Below are positions 14,761-22,661 of a DNA stretch of 22,661 bases, in pieces. Source of the DNA: JBGSUZ01 sp043770095 (GTDB taxonomy: Bacteria; Bacillota; Clostridia; Peptostreptococcales; Acidaminobacteraceae); contig JAYVIR010000123.1 of the NCBI GenBank assembly GCA_043770095.1, forward strand, positions 1 through 22,661, in the 5' to 3' direction. The position numbers and the translations under genes are program-made. How positions within the stretch are numbered: the first letter of the stretch is position 1; each line of letters begins with the position of its first letter. A model generated the notes under the pieces. The model had not been told where the DNA came from, ran no database searches, and was given only the letters and a program-made list of their open reading frames with translations.

Positions 14761-16032
14761 ATGCAGAAAAAAATAATGCTTTCAAATGGCATTCGTGTCA
14801 TGTTAGAACCGATGGATCATGTACGTTCCGCTTCTATCGGATTTTGGATCAAAGTGGGATCAATAAATGAAACGGGCCCATTAAATGGTGTGTCTCATTT
14901 CATTGAGCATATGCTTTTTAAGGGAACTGAGCGGCGCACGGCAAAAGCCATAGCCAGCGAAATTGATGATTTAGGCGGAGAGTTAAACGCCTTTACGAGC
15001 AAAGAATGTACTTGTATCTATGCTCATGTGCTTTCAGAGCACGTTTCATTGTCAATTGATATTGTCAGCGACATGTTGATGAATTCAATTTTTGATGCCA
15101 ATGAAATTGAAAAAGAAAAAATGATCATCTTAGATGAGATTAATTTATATGATGATTCACCTGAAGATCTAATTTATGATTTACTTTCAGAAATTACGTT
15201 TAAAGGGCATGCCCTTCAAAGAAATATATTAGGCACTAAAAAGAGTGTGACAGAATTAACGAGAGAAACAATGCTTAATTTTTTTGAACTTCATTATCAG
15301 CCAGAAAACATCGTTGTGGCTGTTACTGGAAAGTATGATGAGGACGAATTGTTAGCAACGCTTGAGAGTACCGTTGGTCAATTAAAACAAGGCAAATCAC
15401 ATGCAAGAAAAGTTGCTCATATTCCTTTCGGAAATGGTCACATAGACCAGAAAAAGGACTCAGAGCAACTTCATATGATTATTGGATTTAAGGGTTATGG
15501 TTATGATACGCCAGAACTTTATCCTTTTTTGCTTTTAAACAATGTGGTTGGCGGCGTCTCGAGTTCTAGACTTTTTCAAAAAATTAGAGAAGATCATGGA
15601 CTCTCTTATACGATTGACTCTCAACCAAGTTTTTATTATAACAGCGGCATATTTAGTATTTATGCTTCTATGTTACCAGAGAACTTGATGAAGGTCTGCG
15701 AGTTGATTCTAGAGGAACTTAAATTGATCAAAGCGGGCGAAGTGAAAGAAGAAGAAGTTTGTAAATATAGAAATCAACTCAAAGGAAGTTTTGTGCTCGG
15801 AATGGAAGGGCCTACTAATATAATGAACTGGATTGGTAAATCTGAGTTGTTGTCCAATCGTGTTCGTCCTTTAGATGAGGTGATTTCAGGTATTGAGAAT
15901 ATCACTCGTAGCGATGTGATCAGACAGGCAAATGAAGTCTTTGATGCAAACAACATTGCGGTAGCGCTTGTTGGAAAAACAGGTGAATATAAATCTGAAG
16001 ACGTTTATAATTTCTTCATTGAGAATCTTTAG
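14761..16032 (+). CDS. mlpA: M16 family zinc peptidase (MlpA/YmxG-like)
   Basis: Processing-type metallopeptidase of the pitrilysin/insulinase clan, related to mitochondrial processing peptidase beta. 423 residues, matching the single-chain bacterial M16B type (about 410-430). The inverted zinc motif HFIEH is at residues 46-50 (H46, E49, H50), with the third ligand E126 in ILDEINLYDD, 76 residues after H50 as expected. It is therefore an active-type subunit, not a catalytically dead one. A second half with the usual M16 fold follows (IIGFKGYGYDT, GGVSSSRLFQKIREDHGLSYTI). ATG 14761 has GAGG at 14752-14755. No signal peptide is visible, so it is probably cytoplasmic. Firmicutes commonly carry it near pnp; its substrate is not well defined. 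Confidence 0.9.
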   Translation: MQKKIMLSNGIRVMLEPMDHVRSASIGFWIKVGSINETGPLNGVSHFIEHMLFKGTERRTAKAIASEIDDLGGELNAFTSKECTCIYAHVLSEHVSLSIDIVSDMLMNSIFDANEIEKEKMIILDEINLYDDSPEDLIYDLLSEITFKGHALQRNILGTKKSVTELTRETMLNFFELHYQPENIVVAVTGKYDEDELLATLESTVGQLKQGKSHARKVAHIPFGNGHIDQKKDSEQLHMIIGFKGYGYDTPELYPFLLLNNVVGGVSSSRLFQKIREDHGLSYTIDSQPSFYYNSGIFSIYASMLPENLMKVCELILEELKLIKAGEVKEEEVCKYRNQLKGSFVLGMEGPTNIMNWIGKSELLSNRVRPLDEVISGIENITRSDVIRQANEVFDANNIAVALVGKTGEYKSEDVYNFFIENL

Positions 16033-16052
16033 CACCTGTATTTAGGAGGATT

Positions 16053-16487
16053 ATGAACCTTAATATATTAAACACATCTCATCACCCACTGCCAAATTAC
16101 GAAACTGATGGTGCATCGGGTATGGATTTACGTTCATTTTTGAGTACACCGGTGACGCTGAAATCTCTTGAAAGAACCTTAATTCCTACAGGACTTTTCA
16201 TAGAGATTCCAATAGGTTTTGAAGGTCAAGTTAGACCCAGAAGCGGCATGGCGATTAAGCATGGTATTTCTTTAGTGAACTGCGTAGGAACCATTGACAG
16301 TGACTATCGTGGGGAACTAAAAATTCCAGTTATCAATTTAAGCAGTGAGTCATATACCATTCAAGATGGAGAGCGAATTGCGCAGTTGGTTATTGCCAGT
16401 TACGAACGGGTGACAACTGTTGCAGTTTCAGAACTTACTCAAACGGAGCGGGGAAAAGGCGGTTTCGGTTCGACGGGAGTGAAATAG
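16053..16487 (+). CDS. dut: dUTP diphosphatase
   Basis: Hydrolyses dUTP to dUMP, keeping uracil out of DNA and supplying dTMP synthesis. 144 residues, the normal size of the trimeric dUTPase. All five motifs are visible: DGASGMDLRS (19-28), RPRSGMA (61-67), VNCVGTIDSDYRGE (75-88, with catalytic D82), the GERIAQLV segment, and the C-terminal RGKGGFGSTG arm (131-140 or so). ATG 16053 follows AGGAGGA closely and lies 20 bases after the peptidase stop, so the two are co-transcribed. It matches the replication and repair theme of polC and ftsK but has no direct functional link to its operon neighbours. Confidence 0.95.
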   Translation: MNLNILNTSHHPLPNYETDGASGMDLRSFLSTPVTLKSLERTLIPTGLFIEIPIGFEGQVRPRSGMAIKHGISLVNCVGTIDSDYRGELKIPVINLSSESYTIQDGERIAQLVIASYERVTTVAVSELTQTERGKGGFGSTGVK

Positions 16488-16527
16488 CCAATAAATAGAT
16501 TGGTAATTATAAAGGAGATCTGAATCA

Positions 16528-17733
16528 ATGGAAATAGTGGTTCAAAAGTATGGTGGCACATCGGTTACAACCCACGAGTCTAGAACTCGCATCGCACAAA
16601 ATGCTATAGAACTTAAAAAGCAGGGAAAGAGTCCTGTGATAGTTGTTTCTGCAATTGGGCGAAATGGGGATCCTTATGCCACAGACACCCTTATTAACTT
16701 TTTTAAAAGTGCCAATGAACAGTATAGTGATAGAAATTTAGATTTTTTACTGACCTGTGGTGAGATGATTTCGGCCGCTGTAGTTGCGAACACCATTGAA
16801 GGGTTGGGCTATAAGGCGGTAGCGCTTACGGGGCACCAAGCGGGCATGATTACGGATACTCATTTTGGCAATGCGAATGTCACTTATGTGGATACTCATA
16901 AGATTTTAAAACATCTAGAAAATGATTGTATTGTTGTTGTGACAGGTTTTCAAGGCATGACAGCAGCAGGCGAATTGACGACCTTGGGCAGAGGTGGCAG
17001 TGATACGACGGCGGCAGTGCTTGGTGTTGAGTTAGATGCAGAGGCTATCGAAATTTATACAGATGTGGACGGCGTTATGACTGCTGATCCTAGAATGGTC
17101 AAAAATGCTCAACTTCTTAAAACCATCAGCTATGAAGAATGTTATCAAATGGCGATTGATGGCGCAAAGGTAGTGGATCATAAAGCCATTGATATTGCGA
17201 AAAAAGGGAACAAGCCGCTTATTATTAAGAATACTTTTTCTGACAGTGCAGGCACCATCATCGGAAGAGAAGAGGGTTCAATAGAGGGCAATAAAGAACA
17301 TGTTGTGACAGCGGTTACGAGCAAAAATGCCATTACTCAGGTACTAGTCTTTTCAACAAGCGATGATCCTGTGGCTAGACAGCTATTAAATGAACTGGAG
17401 TCTCATAAGATATCCATCGACTTGATTAACTTTTTTGAGGATCGTAAAATTTTCACTGTGCCATCCGAAAAATCTGATGATGTGGTAGGGATTCTTGAAA
17501 AATTAAGACTCAAATATAAAATTACTTCTGAGTGTTCAAAAGTGACGGTCGTTGGAAATAAAATTCATGGCGTGCCAGGTGTCATGAAACGTTTGGTATT
17601 TGCTTTGGCGAGAGCGAACGTTGAAATTCTTCAGTCTTCAGATTCTTATTCGACCATAAGTTGTCTTATTAAAAGTGAGCATGTTCAAGATGCTTTACTC
17701 GCATTGCATGCTGAGTTTGGACTTAATGATTAG
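16528..17733 (+). CDS. dapG: Aspartate kinase, DapG-like single-chain type
   Basis: Phosphorylates aspartate, the first step toward diaminopimelate, lysine, threonine and methionine. 401 residues. The N-terminal kinase domain has VVQKYGGTSV, AIGRNGDPYATDTL, TLGRGGSDTTAAVLG and YTDVDGVMTADPR. Two C-terminal ACT-type domains follow (residues about 265-400), the usual site of feedback inhibition. Wording such as GRxGDPYATD is closest to B. subtilis DapG (the diaminopimelate-sensitive enzyme), but feedback specificity cannot be read from sequence. AAAGGAG (16511-16517) lies 10 bases before ATG. It is 40 bases after dut without a terminator. B. subtilis has dapG in the same broad region with asd and dapA; here those partners are absent. 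Confidence 0.93.
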   Translation: MEIVVQKYGGTSVTTHESRTRIAQNAIELKKQGKSPVIVVSAIGRNGDPYATDTLINFFKSANEQYSDRNLDFLLTCGEMISAAVVANTIEGLGYKAVALTGHQAGMITDTHFGNANVTYVDTHKILKHLENDCIVVVTGFQGMTAAGELTTLGRGGSDTTAAVLGVELDAEAIEIYTDVDGVMTADPRMVKNAQLLKTISYEECYQMAIDGAKVVDHKAIDIAKKGNKPLIIKNTFSDSAGTIIGREEGSIEGNKEHVVTAVTSKNAITQVLVFSTSDDPVARQLLNELESHKISIDLINFFEDRKIFTVPSEKSDDVVGILEKLRLKYKITSECSKVTVVGNKIHGVPGVMKRLVFALARANVEILQSSDSYSTISCLIKSEHVQDALLALHAEFGLND

Positions 17734-17745
17734 GGCTTTTAATAT
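17717..17745 (+). promoter_or_regulatory. Possible promoter for ftsK
   Basis: TTGGAC (17717-17722) and TAATAT (17740-17745) are separated by 17 bp. The -35 lies in the last codons of the aspartokinase. A start near 17752 would give ftsK a leader of nearly 90 bases containing the short ORF and hairpin below. Confidence 0.5.
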
Positions 17746-17778
17746 AGACTGTAATTAAATCAATTGTGAGGAATTATT

Positions 17779-17799
17779 ATGAATCAACCGAGGGGCTAG
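17779..17799 (+). CDS. Possible six-codon upstream ORF before ftsK
   Basis: ATG 17779 followed by AAT CAA CCG AGG GGC TAG would encode MNQPRG. GAGGA (17768-17772) stands 6 bases before the ATG, a better ribosome site than chance would usually give. The second half overlaps the left arm of the hairpin at 17786-17810, so ribosome position could affect folding. It may be an accident of AT-rich sequence; no family is recognisable at this size. Confidence 0.3.
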   Translation: MNQPRG

Positions 17800-17812
17800 T
17801 CTTCTCGGTTTT
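17786..17812 (+). terminator. Weak terminator-like hairpin between aspartokinase and ftsK
   Basis: AACCGAG (17786-17792) pairs with CTCGGTT (17804-17810) around an 11-base loop, with TTTT at 17809-17812 where the last Ts are partly in the stem. The stem is short and the T-tract poor, so it may reduce, not stop, transcription into ftsK. Confidence 0.45.
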
Positions 17813-17840
17813 CAGCGTATTAAGAAAGGTGGTGTCCGAC

Positions 17841-20771
17841 GTGGCCCCTTCACAAAAGCAAACAAGTGCCAGTACGAAAAAACCGACAGCAACGAGAAAA
17901 AAAGCAAGTCCAAGCGCTACTGCCAAAAAAGCAGCATCGGTTGTTAAGAAACCAACACAGAAGGCCGGTCAAAATACAACTCAAAAAAAGACACCAGTTG
18001 TCCCTAAACCTGTAAAAAATCAAGTTATGATGATGAAACCTGAGAAGTCGTTGGTACATTATGAGATTGAACTGATTTCACTTTTCGCTTTTACGATACT
18101 CTCAGCAGTTGCTATTCACACTGAATGGACAGGGTTTTTAGGATCCTTTATTAAAGCCATTTACTTAGGTCTTTTCGGGTTTTCAGGAAGTTTATTAACC
18201 TACGCCATTTTTCTTTTTGTTTTTTTCCAAATCAACAAATTTTTTAGTGATAAGAAATGGCGGCTTATTTTTAGTGTACTCTTTGCTTTTACTTCTATAT
18301 GGATTTTCACGACGACGTTTAATTATAGTACCCTTTATGAATCCTTAGATCTGAAAGGTCAAATGCTGATGTCTCCAGAAGGAATGAAAGCTTCTTTTGA
18401 TCAAGGGATACAACTTCGTGGCGGTGGCGTATTTGGCAATATCCTTGTCTTTGCGCTGATTAATGTGGTGGGTAAGTTTGGTGCGTATTTATTAGGCACA
18501 TTACTGGCCGCTTTATCCATTGTGCTTGCTTTTAAAGTGAGTTTGACGAATATGGTAAAACGTAGCAGTGTTAAGACTTACAACGGCATAAAACCGTTGG
18601 TAGGCAAAATGAAAAGTAGCGCAATATCCAATGAAAATAAGAAGCAGATTGCAAGCAACAAAATTGTTATTGCTGAAGATGAAGTTATTAATGCAGTCAA
18701 TTCTATAGAGTCGGCGGAAAATAAATATACGGATATGTCTGCAATTAGCTTTGATGACTTGCCAAGGAAAGAACATCCAATTGGGAATTACAATTCGGAT
18801 TTGTATTTTGAAAAGTTAGCGGAGCAGGTGAATCTTGAAACGGGCGAATATTTAGATACGGAACCTTTGCTTGAAAAAGTAGTAGTAGAACTAGAACCGG
18901 AAATTGAAAAACCTCTTGAAGATGAGCTATACGTTCATTTCTCAGTTTTTAATGATAATGAAAGCTCTAATAATGTGATTGTGAGTGAAGTGGCTGATGA
19001 AATCATTGATTTTAACCTTAACGAAATGAGCACTGAGTCAGAAACTGAATTCGTATTAGAAAACGATACTGAACACGAATTGGATTTAGAAAGCGAGTCG
19101 CAAATAGACTTGGTGTCAGAATCTGAAACTGAACAGGCTGTCGAACCTGATTTTGAACCAGTTAGCTATGAGGTCAATGTCAGCTCAGGTTTATCTACCT
19201 TACCGCCGCCTCCACCGTCAACGACACCCGTTGTTAGACCGCCAATGGACGAGAGCAAACGAATATTGCCTTCGTTTAGACCGACGATTGGATCAACACC
19301 AATTCCTGAACCTTCGCTCGCTATGGTGCAAAAACCAAAGCCTAACCCTAAACCGTATATGATGCCGCCTCTAACGTTACTTGATCCGGCAAAAGCGAAG
19401 ACAAGCAGCAATAAAGATGAAATTGTTGCTAATGTAAAAATATTGGAAGTGACGCTCAAGAATTTTGGTGTTGATGCCAAAGTGACTGAGGTGACAAAAG
19501 GCCCTGCCATCACCATGTATGAAATATTACCCGCCGCAGGTGTAAAGGTTTCTAAAATTGTCAATTTGACAGACGATATTGCACTGGCGCTTGCCGCTTC
19601 TCAAATTAGAATTATCGCGCCAATTCCGGGAAAAAGTGCTATAGGGATTGAAATACCTAATAAGCATACGACGATGGTTACCGCGCGTGAGGTGTTTGAA
19701 AGTGATGAATTTGCCAAAACGGATTCAAAACTTAGTGTTGCGCTGGGTAAGGACATTACTGGAAAGACAATGGTCGCAGATTTAGGGAAAATGCCTCACT
19801 TACTGATTGCAGGTTCTACAGGTTCTGGTAAATCTGTTTGTGTGAATACCATCATTAATAGTATTTTGTTCAATGCAACGCCAGATGAGGTCAAATTGCT
19901 CATGATTGACCCGAAAGTCGTTGAACTTAGCCACTATAACGGCATTCCGCATTTGATATTACCCGTTGTGGTAGATCCGAAAAAAGCTGCAATTGCGCTT
20001 AACTGGGCAGTGAGCGAAATGTCTAATCGCTATAAAACCTTTGCTGAGCAAGGGGTTAAGGACATTAACAGCTATAATTTAAAAGCTGGTAAAAATCCGG
20101 CGCTCGAACTTGAGAAAATGGCCAAAATCGTCATTATTGTCGATGAGTTAGCGGACTTAATGATGGCGGCGCCAAATCAAGTAGAGGATGCCATCTGTCG
20201 CCTTGCCCAAATGGCTAGAGCGGCAGGCATTCATTTGATTGTTGCCACGCAGCGACCTTCGGTAGATGTTATCACTGGTCTGATCAAAGCCAATATCCCT
20301 TCAAGAATTGCATTTGCCGTTTCGTCTCAAATTGATTCTAGAACCATTTTGGACATGGCAGGGGCGGAAAAACTTTTGGGTAAAGGCGATATGCTCTTCT
20401 ATCCCCTTGGCGCAAACAAGCCAATTCGTGTTCAAGGCGCGTTCCTTGCTGACGCAGAAGTTGAGGGCGTTGTGAACTTTATCAAGAATCAAACCGATGA
20501 AGTGATTTATCAAGAGGATATTTTGACGGATCTGCCCGAAGCGCCAATTACCACGGAGGCAGATGAAATTCTTAAAGATGCCGTAGAAATGGTCATTGAA
20601 TCTGGGCAAGCATCCATTTCAATGATTCAAAGGAAGTTCAGAGTAGGCTATAACCGCGCGGCGCGACTCATTGATTCTATGGAAGAGAGAGGCATCGTCG
20701 GCCCTAGTTTGGGCAGTAAGCCACGTGAAGTGTTGATTACCAGGTTAGAGTTGGAACAACTGAAATTATAA
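17841..20771 (+). CDS. ftsK: DNA translocase FtsK/SpoIIIE
   Basis: Membrane-anchored ATP-driven DNA pump that clears chromosome ends through the division septum. 976 residues from GTG 17841, chosen because AAAGGTGGTG (17825-17834) precedes it; the frame is open to 17766 but without a ribosome site. Order: a very basic Lys/Ala/Thr/Pro tail (residues 1-60), about four membrane segments (residues about 75-235), and a long variable linker (about 240-530) that includes an Asp/Glu/Ser-rich part and a run of six prolines near 19205. The motor follows, with Walker A GSTGSGKS (658-665) and Walker B IIVDELAD (D768). A gamma winged-helix domain at the C-terminus (about 910-976, ISMIQRKFRVGYNRAARLID) reads oriented DNA motifs. 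Without sporulation genes nearby, FtsK versus SpoIIIE roles cannot be separated. Longer than the about 790 of SpoIIIE because of the linker. Confidence 0.95.
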   Translation: MAPSQKQTSASTKKPTATRKKASPSATAKKAASVVKKPTQKAGQNTTQKKTPVVPKPVKNQVMMMKPEKSLVHYEIELISLFAFTILSAVAIHTEWTGFLGSFIKAIYLGLFGFSGSLLTYAIFLFVFFQINKFFSDKKWRLIFSVLFAFTSIWIFTTTFNYSTLYESLDLKGQMLMSPEGMKASFDQGIQLRGGGVFGNILVFALINVVGKFGAYLLGTLLAALSIVLAFKVSLTNMVKRSSVKTYNGIKPLVGKMKSSAISNENKKQIASNKIVIAEDEVINAVNSIESAENKYTDMSAISFDDLPRKEHPIGNYNSDLYFEKLAEQVNLETGEYLDTEPLLEKVVVELEPEIEKPLEDELYVHFSVFNDNESSNNVIVSEVADEIIDFNLNEMSTESETEFVLENDTEHELDLESESQIDLVSESETEQAVEPDFEPVSYEVNVSSGLSTLPPPPPSTTPVVRPPMDESKRILPSFRPTIGSTPIPEPSLAMVQKPKPNPKPYMMPPLTLLDPAKAKTSSNKDEIVANVKILEVTLKNFGVDAKVTEVTKGPAITMYEILPAAGVKVSKIVNLTDDIALALAASQIRIIAPIPGKSAIGIEIPNKHTTMVTAREVFESDEFAKTDSKLSVALGKDITGKTMVADLGKMPHLLIAGSTGSGKSVCVNTIINSILFNATPDEVKLLMIDPKVVELSHYNGIPHLILPVVVDPKKAAIALNWAVSEMSNRYKTFAEQGVKDINSYNLKAGKNPALELEKMAKIVIIVDELADLMMAAPNQVEDAICRLAQMARAAGIHLIVATQRPSVDVITGLIKANIPSRIAFAVSSQIDSRTILDMAGAEKLLGKGDMLFYPLGANKPIRVQGAFLADAEVEGVVNFIKNQTDEVIYQEDILTDLPEAPITTEADEILKDAVEMVIESGQASISMIQRKFRVGYNRAARLIDSMEERGIVGPSLGSKPREVLITRLELEQLKL

Positions 20772-20797
20772 CAATTAAAAATATTTAGAAATTATGA

Positions 20798-20826
20798 TTG
20801 TAAAACAAAAACAAATGGTATATTAT
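20798..20826 (+). promoter_or_regulatory. Possible promoter for rimO
   Basis: TTGTAA (20798-20803) and TATTAT (20821-20826) are separated by 17 bp in the A-rich gap after ftsK. A start near 20833 would fall on the ribosome site (GAGGAG, 20833-20838) and leave an unusually short leader, which weakens the call. There is no terminator between ftsK and rimO, so readthrough from ftsK is also possible. Confidence 0.4.
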
Positions 20827-20843
20827 GGAAAAGAGGAGTACGC

Positions 20844-22181
20844 ATGAATTATAAAGTATTTTTTGAAACGTTAGGCTGCGCAAAGAATCAAGTTGACACT
20901 GAGGTTATGATTGGACTTTTGGATAAGAATAGCTATATTATGACACCAGATGTTGAAGAGGCGGACATTATCGCGGTTAATACCTGTGGTTTTATTGAAA
21001 GTGCTAAGGCTGAATCCATCGAAATAATTTTAGAACTTTCTACTTATAAAACAGAAGGCAAATGTCAAATGCTGATTGTGACAGGTTGCTTGGCAGAGCG
21101 GTACGCAGAAGCGCTTAAAATTGAAATTCCTGAAATCGATGTCTTTATCGGAACGGGTAGTTTCGATGAAATCATTCCAATTATTGATAAGGTGCTTCGC
21201 AAAGAGAGTCATGGCGGCGCTTTGATTGAAAAGGGAGACATCAATAAAGATTTTTCTGAGAACCTTCCAAGGATCTTAATGACACCAACTTACATGGCTT
21301 ATCTTAAAATTGCAGAAGGGTGTGATAACTGCTGTACTTACTGCATCATCCCAAAACTTAGAGGCAAATATAGAAGCCGTAAATTTGAAGATGTGGTACT
21401 TGAAGCACAAACATTGGTATCTAAGGGCGTTAAAGAACTGATCATCATCGCGCAAGACATTACCAGATTTGGCGAGGATCTTTACGGGACTTATCGTTTA
21501 GCGGATTTGCTTTATGAACTCAATAAAATTGAGGGATTAAAATGGATTCGTCTTCAATATTGCTACCCTGACGTGGTAGATGATAAGCTGATTGAAGCCA
21601 TTGCTAAATGCGATAAAGTAGCAAAATATATTGACATTCCAATTCAGCACTGCAATGATTTTATGCTTAAGAGAATGAATCGAACCACTTCGAAAGCGTC
21701 AATTGTGGCTTTAATTGAGAAACTCAGAGCGGCGGTTCCGGAAATTAGTATTCGCAGCACTTTGATTACAGGATTCCCTGGTGAAACCGAAGAAATGTTC
21801 AATGAACTCTTAGAGTTTGTTAAAGAGCAAAGACTCGATAAATTGGGCGCATTTGCTTATTCGCTTGAAGAAGACACAGCGGCGGCTAATTTTAAAGATC
21901 ACCTTGAAACAGAGGTCAAAGAAGCCAGAAGAGACGAAATTTTAGAACTTCAACAGCAGATTTCTACGGAACTTATGTACCGTAAAGTCGGAAAAACTTT
22001 AGACGTTCTTATCGAGGAAGAGGTTCCGGGCGAAAAAATCTACGTTGGCAGAACGGAGTATGATGCACCCGAAATTGATGGCGTTGTCTATGTTCATACA
22101 GAAAGAGCCCTTCGAATTGGACAGTTTGTGAAGGTTAAAATAACAGACGCTCTAGAATATGATTTGATTGGAGAGCTTTAA
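20844..22181 (+). CDS. rimO: Ribosomal protein S12 methylthiotransferase RimO
   Basis: Radical-SAM enzyme that adds a methylthio group to an aspartate of ribosomal protein S12. 445 residues, normal length. The N-terminal UPF0004 domain holds C12 (TLGCAKNQVDTE), C48 (NTCGFIESAKAES) and C82, ligands of the auxiliary iron-sulfur cluster. The radical-SAM CxxxCxxC is C160, C164, C167 in EGCDNCCTYCIIPKLRG. A TRAM domain forms the C-terminus (about 380-445). The wording TCGFIESAK and the IPKLRGKYRSR following the cluster separate it from the related tRNA enzyme MiaB. GAGGAG (20833-20838) precedes ATG 20844. The stop is one base before the pgsA start, so the two are coupled; this order is common in Clostridia. 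Confidence 0.94.
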   Translation: MNYKVFFETLGCAKNQVDTEVMIGLLDKNSYIMTPDVEEADIIAVNTCGFIESAKAESIEIILELSTYKTEGKCQMLIVTGCLAERYAEALKIEIPEIDVFIGTGSFDEIIPIIDKVLRKESHGGALIEKGDINKDFSENLPRILMTPTYMAYLKIAEGCDNCCTYCIIPKLRGKYRSRKFEDVVLEAQTLVSKGVKELIIIAQDITRFGEDLYGTYRLADLLYELNKIEGLKWIRLQYCYPDVVDDKLIEAIAKCDKVAKYIDIPIQHCNDFMLKRMNRTTSKASIVALIEKLRAAVPEISIRSTLITGFPGETEEMFNELLEFVKEQRLDKLGAFAYSLEEDTAAANFKDHLETEVKEARRDEILELQQQISTELMYRKVGKTLDVLIEEEVPGEKIYVGRTEYDAPEIDGVVYVHTERALRIGQFVKVKITDALEYDLIGEL

Positions 22182-22182
22182 T

Positions 22183-22661
22183 ATGAAAATGAATATTGCA
22201 AACCAACTGACTATTTTAAGAGTGTTAATGATTCCTTTCTTTATGTATTTTCAACTTCAAGGAACGGCCGTGGGAATGAACATCGCTTTGGTATTATTTG
22301 TGTTAGCAGCATTCACTGATTTCTTAGATGGCTACTTGGCAAGAAAATATCATTTAATAACGAATTTTGGTAAATTTATGGATCCGCTAGCCGATAAACT
22401 TTTGGTAACGGCTGCCCTTTTAGGTTTTCTTGAAATTGGAGAACTCAGTGCTTGGGTAGTCATGATTATTCTTTCAAGAGAGTTTATTGTCAGCATTTTT
22501 AGAGCGGTTGCCGCTTCTGCAGGGATTGTCATTGCAGCGGATATTTGGGGGAAAATTAAAACAAACGTCCAAATGTTTGCGATCATCGTTATGTTGATGA
22601 ACAATTACCCATTTGAGCAATTTGGCATTCCAATGGATCAGATTCTGATCTATGCAGCAAC
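22183..22661 (+). CDS. pgsA: CDP-diacylglycerol-glycerol-3-phosphate 3-phosphatidyltransferase (3' partial)
   Basis: Membrane enzyme making phosphatidylglycerol phosphate, the committed step to phosphatidylglycerol. The frame opens at ATG 22183, one base after the rimO stop, and runs off the window with no stop; about 159 residues are visible of the usual 180-200. The N-terminus MKMNIANQLTILRVLMIPFF is typical. The CDP-alcohol phosphotransferase signature is complete: D-x2-DG-x2-AR-x8-G-x3-D-x3-D, seen as DFLDGYLAR then GKFMDPLAD (about residues 46-71). Several hydrophobic membrane segments are present. GGAG (22170-22173) is the ribosome site; ATG 22189 is a second possible start. In Firmicutes the next genes are usually cinA and recA, outside this window. 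Confidence 0.93.
   Translation, partial: MKMNIANQLTILRVLMIPFFMYFQLQGTAVGMNIALVLFVLAAFTDFLDGYLARKYHLITNFGKFMDPLADKLLVTAALLGFLEIGELSAWVVMIILSREFIVSIFRAVAASAGIVIAADIWGKIKTNVQMFAIIVMLMNNYPFEQFGIPMDQILIYAA

Noticed and set aside
16488..16503. Small hairpin CCAAT-AAATAG-ATTGG between dut and the aspartokinase
   Set aside because: Only 5 bp and AT-rich with no T-tract, so not a credible terminator; the genes are likely co-transcribed.
19166..19564. Open frame of 132 codons on the minus strand inside ftsK
   Set aside because: It lies opposite the proline-rich linker and motor start of a clear gene, has no recognisable family pattern, and is explained by base composition of the sense strand.
1..22661. 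CRISPR arrays, transposases, integrases, toxin-antitoxin pairs, tRNA or rRNA genes
   Set aside because: None seen on either strand; the window is a contiguous conserved housekeeping cluster with almost no spare DNA.

Overview
This window is a conserved housekeeping cluster, all on the + strand, from a low-GC (about 40% by eye) Gram-positive anaerobe type genome. The order polC - rimP - nusA - ylxR - ylxQ - infB - rbfA - nrnA - truB - ribF - rpsO - pnp - M16 peptidase - dut - aspartokinase - ftsK - rimO - pgsA is that of Firmicutes. PolC, YlxR, YlxQ, and nrnA sitting between rbfA and truB, point to Clostridia. No genus can be assigned with confidence. No sporulation gene is present, so whether the organism sporulates cannot be judged here.

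Layout. (1) 1-3984: polC, cut at its 5' end by the window edge. (2) 3985-4112: a good promoter followed, before any gene, by a terminator-like hairpin; this leader feeds the rimP-nusA operon. (3) 4113-11884: rimP, nusA, ylxR, ylxQ, infB, rbfA, nrnA, truB and ribF, tightly packed with abutting or overlapping ends. The set covers ribosome maturation, transcription elongation/termination, translation initiation, oligoribonucleotide turnover, tRNA pseudouridylation and flavin cofactor synthesis. (4) 11873-12282: rpsO with its own promoter and terminator. (5) 12283-14634: pnp with a long structured leader and a strong terminator. (6) 14698-17733: a new promoter, then M16 peptidase, dut and a DapG-type aspartokinase. 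(7) 17717-22661: ftsK, rimO and the start of pgsA, the last cut by the window edge.

The genes are ordinary members of well-known families and I found no mobile element, CRISPR array, defence island or tRNA/rRNA gene. The interesting signals are regulatory and structural. They are: a promoter-hairpin leader before rimP-nusA that matches the NusA autoregulatory attenuation known in Bacillus subtilis; a long imperfect RNA rod and a perfect 14-bp inverted repeat in the pnp leader; a related hairpin just after pnp; a roughly 60-residue acidic repeat tail on RbfA in whose coding DNA the nrnA start site lies; a Gly/Asn repeat linker in PolC; and a six-codon upstream ORF overlapping a hairpin before ftsK.
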